Made by a program: the position numbers and the translations under genes. The notes beneath the pieces were generated by a model. The model was given only the letters and a program-made list of their open reading frames with translations. It ran no database searches and had not been told where the DNA came from. This document shows positions 1-9,200 of a DNA stretch of 64,000 bases, piece after piece (the first letter of the stretch is position 1; each line of letters begins with the position of its first letter). Source of the stretch: Actinomycetes bacterium (GTDB taxonomy: Bacteria; Actinomycetota; Acidimicrobiia; Acidimicrobiales; Palsa-688); assembly GCA_021828475.1 (NCBI GenBank), contig JAJZIY010000004.1:1-64000 (forward strand), read 5' to 3'.

Positions 1-914
1 TCGGCGTCGCTGTAACGGTACGACCACCAGACCGGCCCCGCGCCACCGGCCGGCCCGGTGCCCTCGGCCGGCCCGGTGCCCTCGGTCGGTCCGGCGTCAT
101 GGGGCAGCCCGGTGCCCTCGGCCGGCCCGCCGCCCGCTGCCCGCCCGCTGCCCGCCCCCGTCCGGCTTCCCCGGTGGCGGCCGGGGAAGCGCACGAAGGC
201 CCAGTCGCTCGTGGCCGCCACCACCGGCCGGGCCGGGGCCGGGCGGTCACGGCAGACGAAACCGAGGCCGACGCCCTCGAGGAAGCCAAGGGTCTGCTCG
301 CACTGGTCGCCGGCCAGCCACTTGTCGTTGGTGAGCTCCACGGCGGCGCGCAGACCCGGGAGGCGGGAGGGGATCTCGGCCAGCTCGGCCCAGGCGTCCG
401 GTCGGGGGCTGAACCACGCCGGGTAGCGCAGCACGACTGCACCCATGCGCCCCGCCTGAGCCAGGGGCTTCAGCGCGTGCACGAACCGCTCCCAGCATTC
501 GTCCACGACGTCGGCCGGTAGCCGGTGGCGGTACAGCTTGGCGCCCTCCCGCCGGGACGGCGTTACCCGCCCCTGCAGGTCCGACCAGAGCGACTCGGGC
601 CATGTGGGCGCTCCTGTCAGCAGCGACCAGGCTTGGACGTCCAGCGTGAAACCGGGGGGCGTCGCCGACGCCCACCTGCTCGTCACCTCGGGCGTGGGGG
701 GGAACCGGAAGGTCGTCGCCACCTCCGCCAGCGGGAGCCTGCTGGCGTAGTAGGCGAGGCGCTGGGCTGCTCCGAGCGAGCGGGACGGGTAGAAGCCCCC
801 GTCGCGCACGAGGGAACGGTCAGCCCAGGAAGTGGCGCCGGCCAGGACGGTGGCGGTGCCCACGCCGACTCCGCGCGCCACGCCGAGTTGGGCGACCGCC
901 GGCCGTGCTGCCAC
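1..914 (-). CDS. DUF72 family protein (C-terminus cut off by window edge)
   Basis: Read on the minus strand, an open frame runs from a GTG at 914 to the left edge with no stop. It encodes about 304 residues: an N-terminal part containing GATSWADRSLVRDGGFYP, then FRFPPTPEVTSRW, AVELTNDKW and, just before the edge, WWSYRYSDA. The order (G-T/S-W near the start, an FYP motif, a late YRYSD motif) is that of the DUF72/YecE TIM-barrel family, whose biochemical role is not established. A Gly/Pro/Glu-rich low-complexity linker of six-residue repeats sits immediately before the YRYSD motif, which is unusual for the family. The start is uncertain: no good Shine-Dalgarno is seen, and a second in-frame GTG lies about 50 bases further in. 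It is divergent from the glucanotransferase gene. Confidence 0.75.
   Translation of the reverse strand, partial: MAARPAVAQLGVARGVGVGTATVLAGATSWADRSLVRDGGFYPSRSLGAAQRLAYYASRLPLAEVATTFRFPPTPEVTSRWASATPPGFTLDVQAWSLLTGAPTWPESLWSDLQGRVTPSRREGAKLYRHRLPADVVDECWERFVHALKPLAQAGRMGAVVLRYPAWFSPRPDAWAELAEIPSRLPGLRAAVELTNDKWLAGDQCEQTLGFLEGVGLGFVCRDRPAPARPVVAATSDWAFVRFPGRHRGSRTGAGSGRAAGGGPAEGTGLPHDAGPTEGTGPAEGTGPAGGAGPVWWSYRYSDA
43..132. repeat. 18-bp tandem repeat (five imperfect copies) inside the DUF72 gene
   Basis: Five consecutive 18-base units resembling CCCTCGGCCGGCCCGGTG occupy this stretch. On the minus strand they encode variants of the hexapeptide TGPAEG within the DUF72 protein. The third and fourth units are the most diverged. 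Because the unit is a multiple of three, copy changes would keep the frame. Confidence 0.75.
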
Positions 915-990
915 GGCAAATGAGCGTACGCGACCCGTGTGCCGGGCAGGGGACGGGTTGGTCCGCAGTCCGTCGGATCGGCCCCCCGGC

Positions 991-2937
991 ATGAAAGGAT
1001 GCAGGCATGGACAGAGGATCGAGGCTCTCCACGGGCGTGCCCACCCGCGGCTGCCGTCGCATGGCGGCCAGGTGAACCCAGACCCCGAGGCCTGGGGCGT
1101 CGGCCCCGGTTACTGGGACGTGGCGGGCAACTGGCGGCCCGTACCCCCCGAGACCCTCGAGACGGTGCTCGACGCCATGGGGGCGCAGGGGCCAGCCCCG
1201 GCGGGCGACCCTGCCTTCGTGACCGTAGGGGAGCGCGGTCCCTGGCCGGGCCTCCCGGACGGCACGCTCGCCCTGGAGGCAGGCGGATCGGTGCAGCTCG
1301 GCCTGGATGGAGGTCCCGAGCTGCTCCCCGTTGGCTACCACCGCCTCGACTGTCCCGACGGCCGCCGGCTCACGGTCGCGGTCTGCCCGGAGCGCTGCCC
1401 CGCCCCGCCCCCGGGGCGTACATGGGGGTGGTCGGCCCAGCTGTACGCGACCCGCTCCCGTTCGAGCTGGGGCATCGGGGACTTCGCCGACCTGCGCAAC
1501 CTGGTCGGGTGGGCGGGTGCAAACGGCGCCGGTTTCGTGCTGCTGAACCCCCTGCACGCCCCCGCCCCGGGCGCCGTGCCGGAACCCTCGCCCTACTTCC
1601 CGAGCTCGAGGTGCTTCCTCAACCCGCTCTACATCAGCGTTGAGGAGGTGCCCGCAGCGCAGGACGAGCCGGCTGTCGCCGCGCTGGGAGACAAGGCGCG
1701 CTGCCTCAACGCCGAGCGGCTCATCGACAGGACTGCCGTATGGGCGTGCAAGTCGGAAGCCCTGGAGGTGCTGTTCGAGCGCTTCGAGCAGGACGGCCGG
1801 CGGGCCGCAGGGTCGGACGAGTTCGAGGTGTACCTGGCGCAGCGCGGTGACCTCCTCGACCGCTACACCTCGTTCTGCGCCATATCCGAGGTCCACGGCC
1901 TGCCCTGGTCCGACTGGCCACAGGAGCTGCGCCGCCCGGGTAACGCAGCGGTCAGCGAGTTCGCCGGGAGCGAGGCGGGCAGCAAGCGCAAGCGTTTCCA
2001 CGCGTGGCTCCAGTGGCTGAGCGAGCGCCAGCTGGCGCAGGCGAGTGACGTCAACGGTGCCGGGATCATGTGCGACCTGGCTGTCGGTGCGGATGGGGGC
2101 GGGGCCGACGCCTGGATCTGGCAGGACACCTTCGCCCTGGGCATGCGGGTCGGTGCGCCGCCCGACGAGTACAGCGTGGAGGGCCAGGACTGGGGGCTTC
2201 CTCCATGGGACCCCTGGAAGCTGCGGGCTGCCGGCTACGAGCCCTACATCGAGATGCTCCGGGCTGTGTTGCGACCGGCACGAGGTATGCGCGTCGACCA
2301 TGTGATGGGGCTCTTCCGCATGTTCTGGGTGCCCGTCGGGGCCCAACCGTCCCGGGGCGCCTTCGTGCGCTCGATCTGGGAGGACATGGTCGGCATCCTC
2401 AAGCTCGAGGCTCACCGGGCCGGTGCCTACATCGTCGGCGAGGACCTGGGCACCGTCGAGGACCACGTACGTGAGGTCCTCGGCCGTGGTGGCGTGCTGT
2501 CGTACAAGATCTACTGGTTCGAGCCGCAGCCGCCGGAGGCTTGGCCCTACCAGGCCATGGGTGCCGTCACGACCCACGACCTCCCCACGGTGGCCGGTGC
2601 GTGGACCGGGTCCGACATCGAGGCCCAGCGCAGCTTCGGGCTGCCCTTCAACGAGGAGGGGTGCGCTGCCATGCGCCGGCGCCTGCAGGACTGGGCCGGG
2701 CTGGGGGAGGCGAGCACGCTCGCCGACGTAGTGGCAGCGACGTACGCTTCGCTTGCGTCGGCCCCGTGCGCCCTCCTGGCCGCAGCGCTCGACGACGTGC
2801 TCATGGTCGAGGAGCGGCCCAACATGCCAGGTACCATCGACCAGTGGCCGAACTGGTGCCTGGCGCTGCCCGCTCCGCTGGAGGAGATAGAGGCCAGCCC
2901 GGTGGCGGAGGCAGTGATGCGCAGGTTCAACGCCTGA
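991..2937 (+). CDS. malQ: 4-alpha-glucanotransferase (amylomaltase, GH77)
   Basis: Cytosolic glycoside hydrolase family 77 enzyme that transfers alpha-1,4-glucan segments between maltooligosaccharides and glycogen-type glucans. The family signatures are in order: AWGVGPGYWDVAGNW near the N-terminus, SSWGIGDFADL, NPLHAPAPGAVPEPSPYFPS, MRVDHVMGLFR (nucleophile Asp), VGEDLG (acid/base Glu) and TTHDLPT (third catalytic Asp). The open frame extends upstream to 832, but that part overlaps the divergent DUF72 gene and is not protein-like. ATG 991 gives 648 residues; a GTG at 1072 would start just before the conserved region and is a fair alternative. Neither has a strong ribosome-binding site. The DNA ligase gene begins 11 bases after the stop, so the two are probably co-transcribed although functionally unrelated. 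Confidence 0.9.
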   Translation: MKGCRHGQRIEALHGRAHPRLPSHGGQVNPDPEAWGVGPGYWDVAGNWRPVPPETLETVLDAMGAQGPAPAGDPAFVTVGERGPWPGLPDGTLALEAGGSVQLGLDGGPELLPVGYHRLDCPDGRRLTVAVCPERCPAPPPGRTWGWSAQLYATRSRSSWGIGDFADLRNLVGWAGANGAGFVLLNPLHAPAPGAVPEPSPYFPSSRCFLNPLYISVEEVPAAQDEPAVAALGDKARCLNAERLIDRTAVWACKSEALEVLFERFEQDGRRAAGSDEFEVYLAQRGDLLDRYTSFCAISEVHGLPWSDWPQELRRPGNAAVSEFAGSEAGSKRKRFHAWLQWLSERQLAQASDVNGAGIMCDLAVGADGGGADAWIWQDTFALGMRVGAPPDEYSVEGQDWGLPPWDPWKLRAAGYEPYIEMLRAVLRPARGMRVDHVMGLFRMFWVPVGAQPSRGAFVRSIWEDMVGILKLEAHRAGAYIVGEDLGTVEDHVREVLGRGGVLSYKIYWFEPQPPEAWPYQAMGAVTTHDLPTVAGAWTGSDIEAQRSFGLPFNEEGCAAMRRRLQDWAGLGEASTLADVVAATYASLASAPCALLAAALDDVLMVEERPNMPGTIDQWPNWCLALPAPLEEIEASPVAEAVMRRFNA

Positions 2938-2948
2938 GCCGCCTGCCG

Positions 2949-4133
2949 GTGCCGCCGCCGGTGTCGCCGATGCTTGCCAAGCTGTCGAGGGAGCTCCCGG
3001 TGGGCGACGGCCTCTACTACGAGCCCAAGTGGGACGGTTTCCGGGGCATCGTCTTCCGTGACGGTGAGGCGCTCGAGATCGGCAGCCGGAACGAGTTGCC
3101 GCTGACCCGGTACTTCCCCGAGCTGGTCGAGGCGCTCCGCCTTGCCCTCCCCGAGCGGGTGGTGGTGGACGGCGAGGTCGTGGTTGCCGGTCCGTCGGGG
3201 CTCGACTTCGACGCGTTGAGCCAGCGCGTGCACCCTGCCGACAGCCGGGTGAGGATGCTGGCGGAGGCGACCCCCGCCTCGTTCGTCGCCTTCGACCTGC
3301 TTGCGCTCGGCGACGAGGACCTGCGGCGCACCCCTTTCGCCGAGCGAAGGGGGCTATTGGAGGGCATTCTCGACCGCATCCCTGTCGCGCAGGCGCCCGG
3401 CGTGCACCTGACGCCCTCCACCCGGGACCCCGGCCTGGCGGCCGACTGGTTCGCGCGTTTCGAGGGAGCGGGCCTGGACGGGGTCGTTGCAAAGGACCCG
3501 GGCCTGGCCTACCTGGAAGGCAAGCGGGCCATGGTCAAGGTCAAGCACGAGCGCACGGCCGAGTTCGTGGTGGCCGGGCTCCGACCCTACAGACCGGCGG
3601 GCCGTGAGGCCGCCAAGGCTGCTGCCGAGGACGGCGGGACCGCCACGGGGGCAGAAGTGGGGTCCCTCCTGCTCGGCCTGTACCGTCCGGACGGGGCGCT
3701 GGCGCACGTCGGCGTGATCGGGGCGTTCACAGCTGCGCAGCGTCGCCAGCTCGCCGAGGTGCTCGCGCCCTACCGCCCCCGCGATGCAGCAGAGGCGGCC
3801 GAGCACCCGTGGGCGGCATGGGCGGCGGCACAGGAGGCCGGCGGCGCCAGGCTCCCGGGGGCGCGCAGTCGCTGGAACGCCACCAAGGATCTGTCGTTCG
3901 AGCCCCTGCGGCCCGAGCTGGTGGTCGAAGCAGCCTACGAGCACCTGCAGAGGGACCGCCTACGCCACACGGCCCAGTTCCGCCGCTGGCGAGCGGACCG
4001 CAGCGCGTCCAGCTGCACCTACGAGCAGCTCGACGCGGTCGTCCCGGTCGAGCTGGCCGAAGTGTTCGGGGCCGGCGTCGTCCCGGGAAAGGTGCACCGG
4101 GCCCCCTCGGTTACCAGCCCGGCACGACCGTGA
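2949..4133 (+). CDS. ATP-dependent DNA ligase, LigC type
   Basis: Seals nicks in DNA using ATP through a lysyl-AMP intermediate; the LigC group is an accessory repair ligase in actinobacteria. Motif I is EPKWDGFR at the start of the protein, with the Lys as adenylation site. Later come GSRNELPLTRYFPE, VVDGEVVV, FVAFDLLAL, EGVVAK-like LDGVVAKDPG and VKVKHERTAEFVV, covering the nucleotidyltransferase motifs. The C-terminal OB part has SRWNATKDLSFEPLRPELV and RHTAQFRRWRADR, typical of LigC. The length of 394 residues is normal for a stand-alone ligase; no polymerase or nuclease domain is fused. Start candidates are GTG 2949, GTG 2961 and ATG 2970, all just before the conserved PMLAKL segment. 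It follows malQ closely. Confidence 0.9.
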   Translation: MPPPVSPMLAKLSRELPVGDGLYYEPKWDGFRGIVFRDGEALEIGSRNELPLTRYFPELVEALRLALPERVVVDGEVVVAGPSGLDFDALSQRVHPADSRVRMLAEATPASFVAFDLLALGDEDLRRTPFAERRGLLEGILDRIPVAQAPGVHLTPSTRDPGLAADWFARFEGAGLDGVVAKDPGLAYLEGKRAMVKVKHERTAEFVVAGLRPYRPAGREAAKAAAEDGGTATGAEVGSLLLGLYRPDGALAHVGVIGAFTAAQRRQLAEVLAPYRPRDAAEAAEHPWAAWAAAQEAGGARLPGARSRWNATKDLSFEPLRPELVVEAAYEHLQRDRLRHTAQFRRWRADRSASSCTYEQLDAVVPVELAEVFGAGVVPGKVHRAPSVTSPARP

Positions 4134-4255
4134 CGGCGTGAGGCACCGGGCGCTCCGGGTGGGCGGTTTGTACCGCCGATCGCATGACGGGGTGGCCGGG
4201 GGGTAGGGTCGCGCGGCGTGGCAGGCGACGGTGCGGCCGAGCAGGGGAGGCCCGG

Positions 4256-4807
4256 GTGTTGACCGGCGGCTCCGATTGCGAGCACAGCGCGCTGTTCGTC
4301 CCCGTCCCCGAGGCCGAGGCCGTCGTGGGGGAATGGCGCGCCGTGCACGACCCCAAGGCCATGACCGGGGTCCCTCCCCACATCACCCTCGTGGTGCCCT
4401 GGGTGCCTCCCGAGCAGATCAAGCCGGCGCACCTCGACGAACTGGACGAGCTCCTGTCGCGCCGTGCGCCCTTCGACTACCTGCTGGACAAGGTGTGCTG
4501 GTTCGGCGACCGTGTTCTCTGGTTGGCGCCCAACCCGTCCGAGCCCTTCCAGGCGCTGACCGAGGAGCTCTCGGAGCACTTCGGCACTCCTGCCTGGGGC
4601 GGGAAGTTCGACGAGGTAGTGCCCCATCTCACTGTCGGGTTGTCGGGCTACGCCCTCGGCGCCTCGCTTGCCGACGCGGGGGACGACCTGCGTGAGCGCA
4701 TTCCGATCGAGTGCCGCGCCAGCGAGGTCACGGTCATGTGCGGCGACGGCCTCTGCTGGAGCGTCACCCACCGTTCCATGCTCGGCGGGGCCCAGGCCGG
4801 CACCTGA
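4256..4807 (+). CDS. 2H phosphoesterase / 2'-5' RNA ligase family protein
   Basis: A 183-residue protein of the 2H (LigT-like) phosphoesterase superfamily, whose members process cyclic or 2'-5' phosphodiester ends of RNA and related nucleotides. The two diagnostic H-x-T/S-x motifs are present as PPHITLV and VPHLTVG, about 90 residues apart, each in a hydrophobic strand. The GTG at 4256 is chosen because a strong Shine-Dalgarno (AGGGGAGG at 4243-4250) lies 5 bases upstream; the frame stays open further upstream but that part reads as low-complexity Arg/Gly. It follows the DNA ligase on the same strand. The substrate cannot be told from sequence. Its stop codon lies inside a 20-bp tandem duplication. 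Confidence 0.75.
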   Translation: MLTGGSDCEHSALFVPVPEAEAVVGEWRAVHDPKAMTGVPPHITLVVPWVPPEQIKPAHLDELDELLSRRAPFDYLLDKVCWFGDRVLWLAPNPSEPFQALTEELSEHFGTPAWGGKFDEVVPHLTVGLSGYALGASLADAGDDLRERIPIECRASEVTVMCGDGLCWSVTHRSMLGGAQAGT

Positions 4808-4834
4808 CATCCCGGGCCGGCACCTGACATCCCG
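4795..4834. repeat. 20-bp perfect tandem duplication at the 2H gene 3' end
   Basis: The 20-base unit GGCCGGCACCTGACATCCCG occurs twice in direct succession (4795-4814 and 4815-4834). The first copy contains the TGA stop of the 2H phosphoesterase gene. It looks like a recent local duplication. Confidence 0.85.
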
Positions 4835-4946
4835 GGCCTGCGTGCCCGTACCCCTGGCTCTCGGCAGCCGCCCCGGGCGGTGGGCGCACTCCCGGTTGGC
4901 CGGGCCCGGCCCTGTCCCAGCGCCATCAGGGCGCTCCGCCGGCTCG

Positions 4947-5000
4947 CGAGGAGCCGGGCTCAGCCCCAGGCCTCAGCCCCAGGCCTCGAGGAGCCGGGCT
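4947..5000. repeat. Nested direct repeats at the SDR gene 3' end
   Basis: CGAGGAGCCGGGCT occurs at 4947-4960 and 4987-5000, flanking two head-to-tail copies of CAGCCCCAGGCCT (4961-4973 and 4974-4986). The right-hand part is the last codons and stop of the minus-strand SDR gene. The left-hand part repeats it beyond the stop, so the gene's end has been duplicated. Confidence 0.85.
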
Positions 5001-5866
5001 ATCTCGTCGGCCGGTCCGGCCGGCACGCTGTAACCGGTCTCGTCGCGCACCTGGTCGAAGTGGTCGCGTACGTCCTCGGGGGTGAGGTCGGCCTTGTGGT
5101 ACCCCGGGGTCAGGCCGATGAAGAAGCGTGCCACCCGGCCACCTGCGGCGCTGTAGACCTCTCCGGTGACGGGCACGTCGCGGTGCACCAGCCAGACCGC
5201 CACAGGTGCCACCAGCTCCGGCGCAAGTTTGCCGGCCAGCGGGCCGAGGAGGGCCTCGGTCATGCGGGTCCGGGCGAGCGGTGCGATGGCGTTGACCCTG
5301 ATGTCGTGGCGCGCACCTTCTGCCGCCAGCACCCTGGTCAGGCCGACGAGCCCCATCTTGGCGGCGCCGTAGTTGGACTGACCGAAGTTGCCGAGCAGCC
5401 CGGAGTTGGAGGTTGCCATCAGGACACGGCCGTAGTTCTGCTCGCGCATGCGGGACCACGCCGGCCTGGTCACGTTGAACGCCCCCTTCAGGTGGACGTC
5501 GAGCACCGGGTCGAGGAGCTCGGGGGCCATGTTGTGGAAGGCCTTGTCCCTCAGCACCCCGGCGTTGTTGACCAGGATGTCCACCCGGCCGAACGCCTCG
5601 AGCGCCGCTGCGACGATGCGCTCGCCCCCCTCGGCGGTGGCGACGGTGTGGGTGTCGGCCACGGCCTCCCCGCCGGCGTCGCGGATCTCGGCGGCAACGC
5701 GCTGCGCCGGTCCAGCGTCCGAACCCTCGCCGCTCAGGCTGGCACCGACGTCGTTGACCACGACCCTCGCCCCACGCGCCGCCAGGGCCAGGGCGTAGTG
5801 GCGCCCGAGCCCACCGCCAGCTCCTGTGACGATCGCAACCTGCCCCTCGAACGAGAGCTCGGACAT
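4973..5866 (-). CDS. SDR oxidoreductase, (3R)-hydroxyacyl-CoA dehydrogenase-like
   Basis: A 297-residue classical short-chain dehydrogenase/reductase. The N-terminal Rossmann motif is TGAGGGLGRHYAL, followed by NDVGASLSGEGSD, the NNAG motif (LVNNAGVLRDKAF), the catalytic Ser region (MATSNSG) and the YGAAKMG Tyr/Lys pair. The NDVG insertion, the RDKAF stretch after NNAG and the C-terminal tail resemble the dehydrogenase unit of peroxisomal multifunctional enzyme type 2, which oxidises (3R)-hydroxyacyl-CoA, so a fatty-acid or steroid side-chain role is likely. The exact substrate is inference. ATG 5866 is directly followed by the usual FEGQVAIVTG strand. It is convergent with the 2H phosphoesterase gene. 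Confidence 0.85.
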   Translation of the reverse strand: MSELSFEGQVAIVTGAGGGLGRHYALALAARGARVVVNDVGASLSGEGSDAGPAQRVAAEIRDAGGEAVADTHTVATAEGGERIVAAALEAFGRVDILVNNAGVLRDKAFHNMAPELLDPVLDVHLKGAFNVTRPAWSRMREQNYGRVLMATSNSGLLGNFGQSNYGAAKMGLVGLTRVLAAEGARHDIRVNAIAPLARTRMTEALLGPLAGKLAPELVAPVAVWLVHRDVPVTGEVYSAAGGRVARFFIGLTPGYHKADLTPEDVRDHFDQVRDETGYSVPAGPADEIARLLEAWG

Positions 5867-5920
5867 GCCACGATGCTAGTGCCGACTGTCACAGGTCAGC
5901 GGGCTGAACGTGGGGCTTGC

Positions 5921-6154
5921 TCAGGCTTTCGCTTCGCCGTGGGGTCGCCCGGCGCCCTGGTAGCACTCCTCGTGGAAGTGCTCAACGCGCGCCCACCGGC
6001 CGTCCTCGTAGACGTTGGCGATGACCTGGCGGGTCTTGGCCCTGGCTAGGAACTTCACGGGCGCCAGGCAGTACCGGCAGGTGGTGTCGCCGCCCGGTTC
6101 CACGAGGCGTAGCACCGCCCGGCTGACCGGCACCAGCTGGCCGATTGTGGTCAC
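5921..6154 (-). CDS. Small CxxC protein of unknown function
   Basis: A 77-residue protein starting at GTG 6154. It contains one CxxC pair (TTCRYCLAPVKFLARAKTRQ) and a later HFHEECY segment, so two or three Cys plus His residues could bind one metal ion. The sequence is well composed for a real small soluble protein rather than an antisense shadow. It is divergent from kgd with 109 bases between starts and ends 54 bases upstream of the SDR start on the same strand. No Shine-Dalgarno is evident; an A-rich CGATAAGACGAGA lies directly before the GTG, so a leaderless transcript is possible. I do not recognise a function. Confidence 0.6.
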   Translation of the reverse strand: MTTIGQLVPVSRAVLRLVEPGGDTTCRYCLAPVKFLARAKTRQVIANVYEDGRWARVEHFHEECYQGAGRPHGEAKA

Positions 6155-6247
6155 TCTCGTCTTATCGGTTGCCCGCTAGGTCCACCTGAGGCCATGGCGC
6201 GCCTGGACGAGCCTCCCGGTGAAGGCCGGACGTTGCGCCGCCAGCAG

Positions 6248-6253
6248 TAGGCT
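6248..6253 (+). promoter_or_regulatory. Candidate -10 (TAGGCT) of a near-leaderless kgd promoter
   Basis: TAGGCT fits the actinobacterial TANNNT -10 hexamer. Transcription would begin about 7 bases later, at roughly 6260, only a few bases before the GTG at 6264. This agrees with the absence of any Shine-Dalgarno ahead of kgd. Confidence 0.4.
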
Positions 6254-6263
6254 ATAGCCCGCT

Positions 6264-9200
6264 GTGGCCGATCCAGACACACCCCGCTCAGAAAACTTCG
6301 GGCCCAACGCGTGGCTCGTTGACGAAATGTTCGAACAGTTCCGCAACGACCCGGAGACGGTTAGCGAGAGCTGGCGAGAGTTCTTCAGGGGCTACAAGCC
6401 CGGGGGTGCCAACCTGGCACGGCCCGTGCTCGTGGCCGAGGAGGGCCAGGGCGTGGTCGAGGCGGCACGCGCCCAGTCGGCCTCCGACGCCGCCAACGGC
6501 GCCGTGAACGGCGGCGGGCGCGCAGTCGCGTCCGTCACCACACCCGGTACGGCCGCCGCACCCGCCCTCGCCAACGGTCAGGCCAAAGCCCCGGCGGCGC
6601 AGGCCGTCGAGGGTGACATGGTGCCACTGCGCGGCAGCGCGGCCCGCGTAGTGGCGAATATGACGACCAGCCTCGAAGTGCCCACGGCCACCAGCTTCAG
6701 GGTCGTCCCGGCCAAGCTGCTGGAGGTCAACCGCCTGGTGCTCAACAACCAGCTGTCCCGCGCGGGGACGGCGGGCAAGGTGAGCTTCACCCACCTGATC
6801 GGCTGGGCGCTCGTACAGGCGCTCAAAACCGTGCCGGCGCTCAACTCCAGTTATGTCGAGGGGGGCGACGGGGGCAAGGGCCATGCCTTGTTGCGCCCCT
6901 CCCACGTCAACCTCGGCATCGCCGTGGACCTGGCCCGTCCGGACGGCTCGCGCTCGCTGACCGTGCCGGTCATAAAGATGGCGGACTCGATGGACTTCCG
7001 GGGTTTCTGGCAGGCCTACGAAGAGCTGGTGCGCAAAGTCCGCTCGGGCAAGGCCGAGGTTCCCGATTTCACCGGTGCCACCCTGACACTCACCAACCCC
7101 GGGACGCTCGGTACCGTGCAGTCGGTACCCAGGCTCATGGCCGGCCAGGGCGCCATAATCGGGGTCGGGGCCATCGACTACCCGGCGGAGTGGCAGGGAG
7201 CCGACCCTCGCCAGATGGCGCAGCTCGGGGTGTCGAAAGTCGTGACGATCACCTCTACCTACGACCACCGTGTCATACAGGGTGCCGAGTCCGGGTTGTT
7301 CCTGCAGAAGGCCCACAAGTTGCTCCTCGGCGAGGACGGCTTCTACGAGTCGGTCTTTCGCGCCATGGGCGTCCCATACGAAGCGGTCCGGTACCGCAGG
7401 GACGTCAACGACCCCTTCGAGCGCTCGTCGAGCCAGGTCGAAAAGCAGCAGCAGGTCGACAGGCTGATCAATGCCTACCGCGTTCGAGGCCACCTGATCG
7501 CCCATCTCGACCCTCTCGACTGGCGCGAGCCGCACATGCACGCCGAGCTCGATCCCACGACGTACGCCCTGTCCGTCTGGGACCTCGACCGGGAGTTCCT
7601 GACCCAGGACTTCCCAGGGCAGGGCCGCATGCGCCTCGGCGACATCCTGTCGCTGCTGCGCGACGCCTACTGCCGGACCGTGGGCGTCGAGTACATGCAC
7701 ATCATGGAGCCGGAGCAAAAACGCTGGATCCAGCAGCATGTCGAAGGCGCGTCGACGGCGCTCGCCCCCGAGGAGCACCGCCACATCCTGTCGAGGCTCA
7801 ATGCGGCCGAGGCGCTGGAACGCTTCCTCGAAACCAAGTACATAGGCCAGAAGCGCTTCGGCCTCGAAGGCGCCGAGTCAGCCATCCCGCTCCTCGACGC
7901 CCTGCTCGGCCATGCGGCGGACATAGGCCATCTCCGCGCCGTCATGGGCATGGCACACCGCGGCCGCCTCAACGTGCTCATCAACATCGTGGGCAAGAGC
8001 TACCAGGAGCTGTTCGGCGAGTTCGAGGGCAACCTCGACCCGTCCAGCGTGCAGGGCTCCGGTGACGTCAAGTACCACAAGGGGTTCAGGGGCGTCTTCC
8101 GCTCCCGCCACGACAGCGAGCTGGACGTGGCCTTGGCCTCCAACCCGTCCCACCTGGAGGCGGTCGGGCCGGTCGTCGAGGGTATGGCCCGCGCGCTGCG
8201 GGACCACCTGGGCGAGACCGGCGCCCGCGACCGCGTGCTGCCCGTGCTCGTCCACGGCGATGCCGCTTTCGCCGGCCAGGGTGTCGTGGCCGAGCTGCTC
8301 AACATGTCAGCGCTCGAGGGTTACGAAACGGGTGGCACGGTCCACCTGGTGATCAACAACCAGCTCGGTTTCACCACAAACCCCGAGTCGGCCCGCTCGT
8401 CCGTCTACGCCACCGACGTGGCCAAGATGGTGCAAGCTCCGATCTTCCACGTCAACGGCGACGACCCCGAGGCCTGTGTCCGCGTCGCACGGCTGGCCCT
8501 GGAGTTCCGCCAGGAGTTCCACAAGGACGTGGTCATCGACATGGTGTGCTACCGGCGTTACGGGCACAACGAGCAGGACGACCCATCGCTCACCCAGCCG
8601 CTGCTCTACCAGTTGATCAAGGACCACCGCAGCGTCCGCAAGCTCTACACCGAGGCGCTGGTGCGCCGTGGGGACATCACCCTCGACGAGGCGGAGGCTG
8701 CTCTCGCCGACTTCTCGCGGCGGCTGCAGGTGGCCCTGGACGAGACCCGGGCGTCGGCACCGCCGCACCTGACCGAGCTGCCTCCGGTGCCGCAGCCGGC
8801 TCCCGCCGAGCCTGCGCTGCCCACCGGGGTCGACGCCGACGTGCTGGCCCGCATCGTCGCCGCCCTGACGACGGCGCCCGAGGGTTGCACGCTGCACCCC
8901 AAGGTCGCCCGTGTGCTCGAGGCCCGGGCCAAGCTGTGGGCGGCGGGCCAGGTCGACTGGGCGCTGGGAGAGGCGCTGGCGTACGGCACGCTGGTACTGG
9001 AGGGACGCGACGTACGCCTGTGCGGTCAGGACACGCGCCGGGGCACTTTCGGCCACCGCAACGCTGTCTATGTCGACTACCGCACGGGTGACGAGCACGT
9101 GCCCCTGGCAGGGCTTGCCGCCGCCAGCGAGGGGGCCGGTCGCTTCTTCGTCTACGACTCGCTGCTGTCGGAGTACGCGGCACTCGGTTTCGAGTACGGC

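Noticed and set aside
820-3492. 890-residue open frame on the minus strand
   Set aside because: It lies antisense to malQ and the ligase, is Arg/Pro/Gly-rich and has no recognisable motif; both plus-strand genes are certain.
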